Assembly (NCBI GenBank): GCA_036825435.1
Contig: DAISYG010000024.1
Span: 1 to 23,544 of the forward strand
Source of the DNA: UBA931 sp036825435
GTDB lineage: Bacteria; Pseudomonadota; Gammaproteobacteria; Burkholderiales; Casimicrobiaceae
DNA length: 23,544 bases
Direction: 5' to 3'
Each line of letters opens with the position of its first letter. Position 1 is the first letter of the stretch. Positions 14,155 through 22,182 of the stretch are shown piece after piece. The translations under genes were made by a program, and so were the position numbers. Under the pieces are notes generated by a model, which did no database searches, was not told the origin of the DNA, and saw only the letters and a list, made by a program, of their open reading frames with translations.

Positions 14155-15488
14155 TGAGGGTATCGACAAAGTCGTTGGTTGTTTTTCTTTTGCTGATGTA
14201 CATGACATTGCTCTCATTGAATGGCGTTGTGACCGTCGCTGCGTATATGTCGACCAGGGCACTTTTATTATATAAAGACTTTTTTGCCATGGCAGTGCCG
14301 GTTTTCGTCCTAATCTTGCTTTTTGCGCGTAACCCTAACGTGTCAAAACAGTGTAGAAGCGTAATGATCTTTTTCCTGTCGATGGTGATCTTCTCGTTAG
14401 TTTATGTACTTTTAAGTATGATCACCGGCAGGTTTGATTTCTTCCGCTCTATCGTTCAGTTTCGCTTAGAGTTACTGACATTCGGTTCTTTTTTCTTTGC
14501 CGCCGTTTTACTTCTTTTTGAATATAATGAGCGTGTCGAGATTGTTAATAAAATCATTAAGTACTATATTTTCTTTGCCGTATTGAATGCGCTCTTTGCG
14601 GTCGCCGAATCCAGTTTGGCAGGCCTGCTTTATGCACTAATCGGTTTTGACCCTGGCCCACAGTTGACACAGTTTGGTAAAGAATATGGTCTTCTGTTAC
14701 GCACCATTCAGGGGCAATTACGTGCTTTTGGTCTGCTCACCGGGCCATTCAGCCTCAGTGAATATCTGTTTTTTGCACTGGTATTATCGCCTTATGTAAG
14801 CGAAAAAAATCGCAAGAAATATATTCTTCTCATTATGGTTGGGATCGCATTTTCAACATCGAAAACGGCGATTATCATGGCACTGCTTTATATCATGTTC
14901 CTGATGCTGAGACGCTTTTTCTCTCAACGTTTTAGCCTGAATTCAGTCACTATGGTAACGATGGTCTTGTCACTGTTCTTTTATATTACGACGACCAATT
15001 ACAGTATTTATGAGATGATATTCCCGAAGGAGAATGCTTACGCGGAGAACAGCATTTTACTTCGTACGGTCAATATAGAAGCCGTGCGAGCTGACAGTGA
15101 GTATTCGCCATTTATCGGTGCTGGGTACGCTGTGAATGGTAACGCGGTGGTTGGTGATGACAATACGAACTCAATCCCGCTTGATAGTATGTATATCTAC
15201 ATGTTGTCGAATTACGGTAATGTCGGAATTATCCTTCTGGTTATTGTCGCTACGATAATTCTTGGCATTCTTTATCAGCGTACTCGTCTTGGCCTTAATC
15301 CCAGTGTTTACCTATACTGGATGATCTCGCTTTCGATGAATTTCGTTTATAATAACCCGTTGACAAACTATCCAGGCTATATATTCGCAATCATAATATC
15401 GATTTTGTTATTATCGATTAGAACGCCGGAGACGGGTTCCGTGAGTCGCTCAAGAAAGAATGTAGGTTATGTGCAATCGCTACATTGA
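14154..15488 (+). CDS. wzy: Wzy polysaccharide polymerase
   Basis: The 444-residue integral membrane protein has about 10-12 hydrophobic segments and a polar loop around residues 285-350 (including IGAGYAVNGNAVVGDDNTNS) before the last membrane spans, the usual layout of O-antigen/capsule polymerases. Wzy families share little sequence, so the call rests on topology, length and context: there is one flippase, one polymerase candidate, and Wza-Wzb-Wzc upstream. The segment TIQGQLRAFGLLTGPFSLSE resembles the loop found in many Wzy/WaaL-type proteins. It would join flipped units in the periplasm. The gene is AT-rich and starts in the stop codon of the preceding GT4. Confidence 0.82.
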   Translation: MRVSTKSLVVFLLLMYMTLLSLNGVVTVAAYMSTRALLLYKDFFAMAVPVFVLILLFARNPNVSKQCRSVMIFFLSMVIFSLVYVLLSMITGRFDFFRSIVQFRLELLTFGSFFFAAVLLLFEYNERVEIVNKIIKYYIFFAVLNALFAVAESSLAGLLYALIGFDPGPQLTQFGKEYGLLLRTIQGQLRAFGLLTGPFSLSEYLFFALVLSPYVSEKNRKKYILLIMVGIAFSTSKTAIIMALLYIMFLMLRRFFSQRFSLNSVTMVTMVLSLFFYITTTNYSIYEMIFPKENAYAENSILLRTVNIEAVRADSEYSPFIGAGYAVNGNAVVGDDNTNSIPLDSMYIYMLSNYGNVGIILLVIVATIILGILYQRTRLGLNPSVYLYWMISLSMNFVYNNPLTNYPGYIFAIIISILLLSIRTPETGSVSRSRKNVGYVQSLH

Positions 15489-15519
15489 CACGGTATTATT
15501 TAAAATTGCGAGGTAATTA

Positions 15520-16581
15520 ATGATTTATGTCAATGCGCGATTCTTAACGCAGGATTTGACAGGGGTTCAGCGGTTCGCTCAGGAAATATGCCTTGCGCTG
15601 AGTAAGATTAGGCATGATATCGTTTTTGTCTCGCCACCTAACATTATTCACCACGATATCGCGTCGCAATTGAATGTTCAGGTGGTGGGTAAGAAAAGCG
15701 GTCACTTTTGGGAGCAGGTAGAGCTTCCTGCTTTTTTAAAGAAAAATAAAAGCCCGCTTCTAATAAATCTTTGCAATACGGCTCCGATCTTTTATCGTAA
15801 TAAAATTGTTACTCATCACGATGTTATATATAAACGCTATCCGCAAAGTTACTCTGCAAAGTTTCGTTTCGTTTATAATAACTTTGTTCCCCTGATGTTG
15901 CGTCACAGTAAGGCGTTGATTACAGTTAGCGAATTTTCTAAAAAAGAAATTAGCCAGGCGTTTGACTACCCATTAAATAATATTTACGTAATCTATAATG
16001 CGGTGTCCGAGCAGTTTAAACCCATTGCGTCGGCATCCAATACAGAACGCCCTTATTTATTGGCCGTTTCGTCTCCAAATTATCATAAGAACTTTCATGG
16101 TCTGATTGCCGCTTTCTCTCAAATGGCAAACGGCCAGGATGTGACGCTGAAAATCATTGGGGCCGCCAACAAGAATTTCGCGGATGTTGGGTTTTCGACG
16201 GAAGGAACTGCAAGGAACGATAACATACAGTTTTTGGGGCGTGTGAGCGATCAACAGCTTGTAGAACTCTATTCTCATGCTCGCGCCTTTGTGTTCCCCT
16301 CTTTATATGAAGGGTTCGGCATTCCTCCGTTAGAAGCGCAGGCTTGTGGTTGTGCGGTAGTAGCGTCCAATCGGGCTTCTATGCCCGAGGTATTGTCGAA
16401 GAGTGCATTGTACTTTGATCCGGAAAACATCCTGGAAATGAAACAGGCACTGGAGCGGATTATGCAGGATGAAGCGTTGCGCCAAATTTTAATCGCTGAG
16501 GGATTTACGAATGTCAAACGTTTCGATTGGATGCGTTCGGCAGCAGCGTTGAGCGAGATAATGACGAGATCTATGCAATGA
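15520..16581 (+). CDS. Glycosyltransferase family 4, probable mannosyltransferase type
   Basis: The 353-residue GT-B enzyme has the N-terminal motif RFLTQDLTGVQRFAQEICLA, typical of a GT4 subgroup common in exopolysaccharide clusters, and THHDVIYKRYPQSYS. The C-terminal half has NYHKNFHGLIAAFSQM and the E-x7-E motif EGFGIPPLE (Glu264 and Glu272), followed by ACGCAVVASNRASMPEVL. Members of this subgroup are often annotated as mannosyltransferases, and ManC/ManB in the locus make GDP-mannose available, but the donor is inference. GAGG seven bases before ATG 15520 supports the start. The end overlaps the next gene by ATGA. Confidence 0.84.
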   Translation: MIYVNARFLTQDLTGVQRFAQEICLALSKIRHDIVFVSPPNIIHHDIASQLNVQVVGKKSGHFWEQVELPAFLKKNKSPLLINLCNTAPIFYRNKIVTHHDVIYKRYPQSYSAKFRFVYNNFVPLMLRHSKALITVSEFSKKEISQAFDYPLNNIYVIYNAVSEQFKPIASASNTERPYLLAVSSPNYHKNFHGLIAAFSQMANGQDVTLKIIGAANKNFADVGFSTEGTARNDNIQFLGRVSDQQLVELYSHARAFVFPSLYEGFGIPPLEAQACGCAVVASNRASMPEVLSKSALYFDPENILEMKQALERIMQDEALRQILIAEGFTNVKRFDWMRSAAALSEIMTRSMQ

Positions 16582-17642
16582 AAAAAAAAGTGCTGCATGT
16601 CGCCGAAACAGTGAAGGGTGGCGTCGCTACGGTAATTAGACAACTTGTACAGCAAAATGATGAATTTGATTTTTACTGTGTGTTGCCCGATAGTCAATAT
16701 CGTGAGATTGGCGCTTTCCCCGCAGAAAAAATGAAGGTATTTACGCGGACAGGGAGAAATATTTCTTCGTTTATCTCTTTGGCTATTAACTATATCCAGA
16801 TGGTACGTAAAGAAAAACCGGATGTCATTCACGTCCACAGTACTTTTGCGGGGGTTGTTTGCCGGCTGTTAACGCCATTGGTAAGAATGACATGCAGGCC
16901 TAAAATTATTTATTGTCCGCATGCTTTTTCTTTCCTGATGGACACATCAGAAAAGAAAAAGAAGGTTTATGCCAAGATAGAGAAAATTCTGCAAAAGAAT
17001 ACCGATGTTATCATTTGTACCAGCGAATATGAGAAACGAACGGCACTGATGGCCGGATTGAGTCCTGATAATTTGACTGTGGTGTATAATGGCGTTGAAC
17101 CCCCTGTAAAGCTGCCGGATGATACCAATCCTTATCGCCAAGATAAAATAAATATATTGTTTGTCGGCCGTTTTGATTATCAAAAAGGATTTGATTTGGT
17201 TCATCGGATTGCCGACGAATTGGATGACAGATTTTTAATCACGATCGTCGGTGGCAATGTACACGCAAAAGAGCAACCGGCGCCACATTCCCGGATGGAT
17301 TTTAAAGGTTGGTTGACTTCGGCAGAGATGGCGCCTTATTTCACCTACGCCGACGTGTTGTTGATGCCAAGCCGATGGGAGTCGTTCGGTCTGGTCGCCG
17401 TTGAAGCTGAAAGCTATGGGTTGCCCGTTGTCGCCAGCCGCTGCAGTTCATTGCCGGAGGTGGTGAGCGAAGGCGTTACGGGGTATCTGTTTACGACCAA
17501 TCAGTCCGATGAGGCCGTTGAGATATTGAATGCTCGCGACCAACGCGATTGGAGTGCAATGAAAGTTGACTGTGTCGATTTCTACAATGCTAATTTTACT
17601 TCAGAAAAAATGATATCCAATACTTATCGTCATTACAGATAA
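16578..17642 (+). CDS. Glycosyltransferase family 4
   Basis: The 354-residue GT-B enzyme begins MKKKVLHVAETVKGGVATVI, a standard GT4 opening with the glycine-rich acceptor loop. The C-terminal donor domain has NILFVGRFDYQKGFDLVHRI and the E-x7-E motif ESFGLVAVE (Glu268 and Glu276), then CSSLPEVVSEGVTGYLF. The frame is open from 16527, but ATG 16578 gives the family-like N-terminus and a four-base ATGA overlap with the preceding gene. It is the last gene of the variable block; donor and linkage are unknown. The next 67 bases are very AT-rich, before manC. Confidence 0.84.
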   Translation: MKKKVLHVAETVKGGVATVIRQLVQQNDEFDFYCVLPDSQYREIGAFPAEKMKVFTRTGRNISSFISLAINYIQMVRKEKPDVIHVHSTFAGVVCRLLTPLVRMTCRPKIIYCPHAFSFLMDTSEKKKKVYAKIEKILQKNTDVIICTSEYEKRTALMAGLSPDNLTVVYNGVEPPVKLPDDTNPYRQDKINILFVGRFDYQKGFDLVHRIADELDDRFLITIVGGNVHAKEQPAPHSRMDFKGWLTSAEMAPYFTYADVLLMPSRWESFGLVAVEAESYGLPVVASRCSSLPEVVSEGVTGYLFTTNQSDEAVEILNARDQRDWSAMKVDCVDFYNANFTSEKMISNTYRHYR

Positions 17643-17709
17643 TCGATACATCCGTTTTTTGGAATGAAAATAATTTTTTACTATTTATATTTAATCGGTG
17701 AGAGTAAAA
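17643..17709 (+). promoter_or_regulatory. AT-rich gap before manC, possible weak promoter
   Basis: TTGGAA at 17659-17664 and TATTTA at 17682-17687 are 17 bases apart and could serve as a weak -35/-10 pair. GGTGAGAG at 17697-17704 is the manC ribosome binding site. In related loci manC-manB sometimes has its own promoter; here it is only a possibility. Confidence 0.2.
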
Positions 17710-19125
17710 ATGAGTAACCTTTATCCTGTTATTATGGCTGGGGGAACAGGGAGTCGCCTGTGGCCGCTTTCTCGTGAATTATTCCCCAAACAGTTCTTAG
17801 CGCTGTGCAATGAATTTTCCATGTTGCAAACGACAGTCATGCGGCTTAAAGGGTTAGAGATTATTAATCCTCTTGTTATATGTAACGAAGAGCATCGTTT
17901 TATCGTGGCCGAACAACTGCGCCAAATCACGCGTTTATCGCATAATATTATTCTGGAGCCGGTAGGGCGTAATACGGCGCCGGCGATTGCGCTTGCCGCT
18001 TTGCAGGCGGTTTCCAGCGGTGACGATCCGCTCATGTTGGTATTGGCCGCGGATCACGTCATTCAGGACGAAGCGATTTTCCGCGATGCGGTCAATCAGG
18101 CAATTCCCTATGCTGAAGCGGGAAAACTGGCTACTTTCGGCATCGTTCCGACGGGCCCGGAAACGGGCTATGGGTATATTCAAAAAGGTGCCAGCGTCGA
18201 CGGTTCCAGTATCTGCGGCGTTTCGCGCTTTGTCGAAAAGCCTAATCTTGAAACGGCGCAGCAGTATCTGGCCAGCGGCGACTATCTCTGGAATAGCGGT
18301 ATGTTTTTGTTCAAAGCCAGCCGTTACCTGGAAGAATTAGGCCGTTTCCGCCCAGATATTCTGGACGCGTGCAAGCAGTCGCTTGCGCATTTGACCCCCG
18401 ATATGGACTTTATCCGCGTTGACCGAGATGCATTCATTGCCTGCCCGGATGAGTCTGTCGATTATGCCGTGATGGAACAGACTGCCGATGCTGTCGTCGT
18501 ACCCCTGGATGCGGGATGGAATGACGTGGGATCATGGTCTGCGTTGTGGGAAATCAGTGAAAAAGACACAAAAGGGAACTCTACTTTCGGTGATGTTCTT
18601 GAGCATAACTGTTCAAATAACTATATTCGCGCGGAGCATAAGTTGGTGGCCGCTGTCGGGGTGACCAATTTGGTTGTGGTTGAAACCAAAGATGCCGTGT
18701 TGATTGCCGATAAAGATAACGTCCAAGACGTAAAAGAAATCGTCAACCAACTGAAGCGACAAAAGCGTTCCGAAAGCAAACAGCACCGTGAAGTTTATCG
18801 TCCGTGGGGCAAACATGATGCGATTGCGCAGGGCGATCGCTTCCAGGTGCGCCGCATTACTGTAAAGCCAGGCGAGAAATTGTCCTTGCAGATGCACCAT
18901 CATCGTTCGGAACACTGGGTAGTGGTGTCAGGCACTGCCAAAGTGCATACCAATGGTAAAATGCAACTGATCAGTGAAAACGAATCCGTTTATATCCCTC
19001 TTGGGGTCGAACATTCTCTCGAAAACCCGGGAAAAATCCCGCTGGATTTGATTGAAATTCAGTCGGGTGCCTATTTGGGAGAAGACGATATCGTGCGAAT
19101 CGGCGACTCCGCTCAGCATAATTAA
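17710..19125 (+). CDS. manC: Mannose-1-phosphate guanylyltransferase / mannose-6-phosphate isomerase
   Basis: ManC converts mannose-1-phosphate and GTP to GDP-mannose, and its C-terminal cupin domain interconverts fructose-6-phosphate and mannose-6-phosphate. The protein has 471 residues, close to E. coli CpsB. The N-terminal pyrophosphorylase loop is MAGGTGSRLWPLSRELFPKQ (9-28), followed by EPVGRNTAPAIALAA, GYGYIQKG and the FVEKP motif. The type II isomerase domain has YRPWGKHDAI, VKPGEKLSLQMHHHRSEHW and GVEHSLENPG with metal-binding His/Glu residues. A GTG at 17698 extends the frame by four residues, but ATG 17710 has GGTGAGAG at good distance. It works with manB just downstream. No gmd or fcl genes are seen, so mannose rather than fucose is the likely product sugar. 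Confidence 0.95.
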   Translation: MSNLYPVIMAGGTGSRLWPLSRELFPKQFLALCNEFSMLQTTVMRLKGLEIINPLVICNEEHRFIVAEQLRQITRLSHNIILEPVGRNTAPAIALAALQAVSSGDDPLMLVLAADHVIQDEAIFRDAVNQAIPYAEAGKLATFGIVPTGPETGYGYIQKGASVDGSSICGVSRFVEKPNLETAQQYLASGDYLWNSGMFLFKASRYLEELGRFRPDILDACKQSLAHLTPDMDFIRVDRDAFIACPDESVDYAVMEQTADAVVVPLDAGWNDVGSWSALWEISEKDTKGNSTFGDVLEHNCSNNYIRAEHKLVAAVGVTNLVVVETKDAVLIADKDNVQDVKEIVNQLKRQKRSESKQHREVYRPWGKHDAIAQGDRFQVRRITVKPGEKLSLQMHHHRSEHWVVVSGTAKVHTNGKMQLISENESVYIPLGVEHSLENPGKIPLDLIEIQSGAYLGEDDIVRIGDSAQHN

Positions 19126-19188
19126 TCATTTTGGTGCGGTGGATATTTGAGCCGCATCACTGTATTTACGTTTGGTAAGGATCTCAAC

Positions 19189-20562
19189 ATGTCTCAATCA
19201 TTGACTTGTTTCAAAGCATACGACATTCGCGGGCAGCTGGGTGAAGAGCTGAACAACGATATTGCCTATCGTGTCGGCCGTGCATATGGGGAGTTTTTGC
19301 AACCTAAAAGCGTTGTCGTCGGGGGAGACATCCGTTTGACCAGCGAGGAACTGAAACTCGCGTTGGCGGAAGGGCTGCGCGATGCCGGGGTTAATGTCCT
19401 GGATATTGGCGTCAGTGGGACGGAAGAAATTTATTTTGCCACTTTCCACTTAGGTCTCGATGGCGGCATAGAAGTGACGGCCAGTCATAATCCTATGGAT
19501 TACAACGGAATGAAGCTGGTGCGTAGCCAGGCTAAACCGATCAGCGGCGATACCGGTTTGCGCGATATTCAGCGTTTGGCAGAAGATAATAACTTCGCTG
19601 CGGTGGATCCGACCCGACGCGGCAGCTACGAAACAATATCGATTGAAAAAGAATATGTGGATCATCTGCTGAGCTATGTGAATACGGCTAACTTCAAACC
19701 GTTGAAGCTGGTCGTCAACTCCGGCAACGGCGCTGCAGGTCACGTTATCGATGCTGTCGAATCGCGTTTCAAGCAGCTTCAGGTGCCGGTTGAATTTATC
19801 AAGGTTCACCACCAGCCTGACGGCAATTTCCCCAACGGTATCCCTAACCCGCTGCTGCCGGAGTGTCGGGAAGATACGGCGCAAGCAGTGCGTGCGCACA
19901 AGGCGGATATGGGAATCGCGTTTGACGGTGATTTCGATCGCTGCTTCTTGTTCGATGAACACGGCGGATTCATTGAAGGTTACTATATCGTTGGCTTGTT
20001 GGCGGAGGCGTTCCTGGAGAAAGACGCTGGGGCGAAGATCATTCATGACCCGCGCTTGAGCTGGAACACCATCGACGTGGTCAAGCAGGCAGGCGGGGTG
20101 CCGGTGATGTCGAAAACGGGCCATGCATTCATTAAAGAGCGTATGCGCCTGGAAGATGCCGTTTACGGTGGTGAGATGAGCGCCCACCATTACTTCCGCG
20201 ACTTTTCATATTGCGACAGCGGCATGATCCCATGGTTGTTGGTTGCTGAATTGCTGTGCATTAAAAACAAGACGCTCGGGGAGTTGGTCGGGGATCGAAT
20301 GATCGCTTATCCAGCATCGGGTGAAATTAACAGCAAACTGCAAGATCCAAAAGCTGCAATTGAAAGAGTACTCAATCGCTATCAGCCTTCGGCACAGGAA
20401 TTTGACACGACCGATGGCATTAGTCTGGAATTTGCAGACTGGCGATTTAATTTACGTAGCTCAAATACTGAGCCGGTGGTGCGTTTGAATGTCGAATCAC
20501 GAGCCAATCCTGCACTGATGCAGCAAAAAACAGAGGAAATACTGGCCTTGCTTCGACGCTGA
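19189..20562 (+). CDS. manB: Phosphomannomutase
   Basis: ManB (CpsG) interconverts mannose-6-phosphate and mannose-1-phosphate, feeding ManC. The protein has 457 residues (E. coli about 456) and begins MSQSLTCFKAYDIRGQLGEE. The phosphoserine loop is EVTASHNPMDYNGMK with Ser99, the metal loop is DGDFDRC, the sugar-binding loop is GGEMSAHHYF, and the phosphate-binding loop is LRSSNTEPVVRL. The frame is open from a TTG at 19147, but ATG 19189 with TAAGGA seven bases upstream gives the family N-terminus. It lies 63 bases after manC. All key residues are intact. Confidence 0.95.
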   Translation: MSQSLTCFKAYDIRGQLGEELNNDIAYRVGRAYGEFLQPKSVVVGGDIRLTSEELKLALAEGLRDAGVNVLDIGVSGTEEIYFATFHLGLDGGIEVTASHNPMDYNGMKLVRSQAKPISGDTGLRDIQRLAEDNNFAAVDPTRRGSYETISIEKEYVDHLLSYVNTANFKPLKLVVNSGNGAAGHVIDAVESRFKQLQVPVEFIKVHHQPDGNFPNGIPNPLLPECREDTAQAVRAHKADMGIAFDGDFDRCFLFDEHGGFIEGYYIVGLLAEAFLEKDAGAKIIHDPRLSWNTIDVVKQAGGVPVMSKTGHAFIKERMRLEDAVYGGEMSAHHYFRDFSYCDSGMIPWLLVAELLCIKNKTLGELVGDRMIAYPASGEINSKLQDPKAAIERVLNRYQPSAQEFDTTDGISLEFADWRFNLRSSNTEPVVRLNVESRANPALMQQKTEEILALLRR

Positions 20563-20586
20563 TCTCTGGTTTTAAAGCTATATTTT

Positions 20587-20617
20587 AATGCTGGGCGAGC
20601 GGTATATGCCCAGCGTT
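20587..20617 (+). other. Hairpin between manB and wcaJ
   Basis: AATGCTGGGC at 20587-20596 pairs with GCCCAGCGTT at 20608-20617, a 10-bp stem with one T-G wobble and an 11-base loop. No T-run follows, so it is not a classical terminator. It sequesters the ATG at 20588, which argues against that ATG being the wcaJ start, and it could act as an mRNA stabiliser or processing site between manB and wcaJ. Confidence 0.5.
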
Positions 20618-20689
20618 GTGAAGCGATATAGGTACCAGAGAAAACTAAAAAAAGGCATCTATACTATGATAGTTAATAGGCAGTTATCT

Positions 20690-22084
20690 ATGAACGGTTT
20701 CCGTCGGGGCGTGTTGCATACTAATGCGTCTCTTACTTCAATGCTTCAGCGTTTCTCTGATATTTTCGTTATCTTTAGCGGGCTGTACTTGTCTTGCCTA
20801 ATCTCCGGTGCCGCATTTAGCGTGCAACACTGGATTATGGTATTAATATCGATCGTTATCTTCCAAATGATTGGTGGGATTACTGACTTTTATCGTTCGT
20901 GGCGTGGTGTGCGTGCGGGGCTGGAGATCCAGCTCATTTTGCAAAACTGGTCGCTGAGCCTGCTGTTGACCTCAGGAACGGTGGCGTTGATAAATGTCTT
21001 CAATAACGAGTATTCCGTCTATATCCAATGGTATCTGCTGGTCTGCTGCGGTTTGGTCATTACGCGCAGCGTGATCCGGCTGCTCTTGGGATACATGCGC
21101 AATATTGGCTTCAATACCCGTAATGTGGCCATCATGGGTGCGATGCCCGTCGGTATTCGTCTGGCAGAATCTTTACGTGACGCGCACTGGATGGGATTTA
21201 AAGTGTTGGGCATTTACGACAACGATAATTCTCCGTTGAACAGCAAAATCGAACGCTGCGGCGACTTGTCTCAGCTCGTGAGCGACGCGAAAAGTGGGCG
21301 TATCGATAGGGTCTATATCGCAATGTCGATGGAGCAGGAAAAATTGATCAAAGATACGATCGCGGATCTTTCTGATACGACCTGCTCAGTGATGCTGATC
21401 CCGGATATCTTTACGTTCAACATATTACAGTCGCGATCGGAAGAGATTAATGGCGTTCCCGTCGTTTCGTTATTCGATACGCCAATGAGCGGGATTAATC
21501 AGGTAATTAAGCGTATTGAAGACATCATTCTGTCAATATTTATTTTGCTGTTCATTTCTCCGGTTCTGTTGCTGATCGCCTGCATGGTCAAATTTACCTC
21601 TTCCGGGCCCATCATTTTCAAACAAAGGCGTTATGGCATGGATGGCAAGGCCATCGAGGTATGGAAATTCCGCTCGATGACCGTGATGGAAGATGGCGAT
21701 AAAGTCGTTCAAGCGAAAAAAGGGGACGCGCGCCTGACGCCGGTCGGCTCCTTCTTGCGTCGTACCTCTCTGGATGAATTGCCGCAATTCGTCAATGTAC
21801 TGAAAGGCGACATGTCGATTGTAGGCCCAAGGCCGCATGCCGTGGCACATAATGAGCAGTATAGAAAGTTGATCAACGGCTATATGCTGCGCCATAAAAT
21901 GAAGCCGGGTATCACGGGGTGGGCCCAGATCAACGGTTGGCGTGGCGAGACGGATACGTTGGAAAAAATGCAAAAGCGCGTTGAGTTCGATCTCGACTAC
22001 ATCCGTAACTGGAGCGTTTGGTTGGACATTAAAATCGTCTTCCTGACCATTTTCAAGGGATTCATTAATAAAGCGGCGTATTAG
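20690..22084 (+). CDS. wcaJ: WcaJ-type undecaprenyl-phosphate glucose-1-phosphate transferase
   Basis: This enzyme starts each repeat unit by putting hexose-1-phosphate, glucose in the WcaJ subgroup, on undecaprenyl phosphate. From ATG 20690 it has 464 residues, like E. coli WcaJ. Features in order: TNASLTSMLQRFSDI near the start, four N-terminal membrane segments, a Rossmann-like CoA-binding-type domain (NVAIMGAMPVGIRLAESL), a fifth hydrophobic helix (ILSIFILLFISPVLLLIACM), and the catalytic bacterial-sugar-transferase domain with KFRSMTVMEDGD, RRTSLDELPQF, MSIVGPRPHAVAHNEQY and KPGITGWAQINGWRGETDTL. The end FLTIFKGFINKAAY is almost identical to WcaJ. The start is uncertain: the frame is open from 20588, and ATG 20666 (AAAAAGG ten bases before) or 20690 are both possible. 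20690 gives the length nearest the family. Confidence 0.93.
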   Translation: MNGFRRGVLHTNASLTSMLQRFSDIFVIFSGLYLSCLISGAAFSVQHWIMVLISIVIFQMIGGITDFYRSWRGVRAGLEIQLILQNWSLSLLLTSGTVALINVFNNEYSVYIQWYLLVCCGLVITRSVIRLLLGYMRNIGFNTRNVAIMGAMPVGIRLAESLRDAHWMGFKVLGIYDNDNSPLNSKIERCGDLSQLVSDAKSGRIDRVYIAMSMEQEKLIKDTIADLSDTTCSVMLIPDIFTFNILQSRSEEINGVPVVSLFDTPMSGINQVIKRIEDIILSIFILLFISPVLLLIACMVKFTSSGPIIFKQRRYGMDGKAIEVWKFRSMTVMEDGDKVVQAKKGDARLTPVGSFLRRTSLDELPQFVNVLKGDMSIVGPRPHAVAHNEQYRKLINGYMLRHKMKPGITGWAQINGWRGETDTLEKMQKRVEFDLDYIRNWSVWLDIKIVFLTIFKGFINKAAY

Positions 22085-22182
22085 ATTTTCTTTAAGGATG
22101 TCGCGCCTGGGAAATGTGGATTTCCTGATCTCTGGGGATGTTGAGACAGTTCATTTTTCTTTTAAAACTGGAGGTCGGTCAG
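22085..22182. other. Gap between wcaJ and the glycosidase gene
   Basis: This short gap contains a small imperfect hairpin (GGAAAT at 22110-22115 with ATTTCC at 22120-22125, loop GTGG) without a T-run. GGAGG at 22170-22174 is the ribosome binding site of the next gene, eight bases before ATG 22183. I see no clear terminator, so readthrough from wcaJ is likely. Confidence 0.4.

Noticed and set aside
19450..20190. 246-residue minus-strand frame inside manB
   Set aside because: Antisense shadow of the phosphomannomutase active-site region.
22110..22125. GGAAAT/ATTTCC hairpin as a terminator after wcaJ
   Set aside because: The stem is only six base pairs, AT-containing, and has no following T-run.
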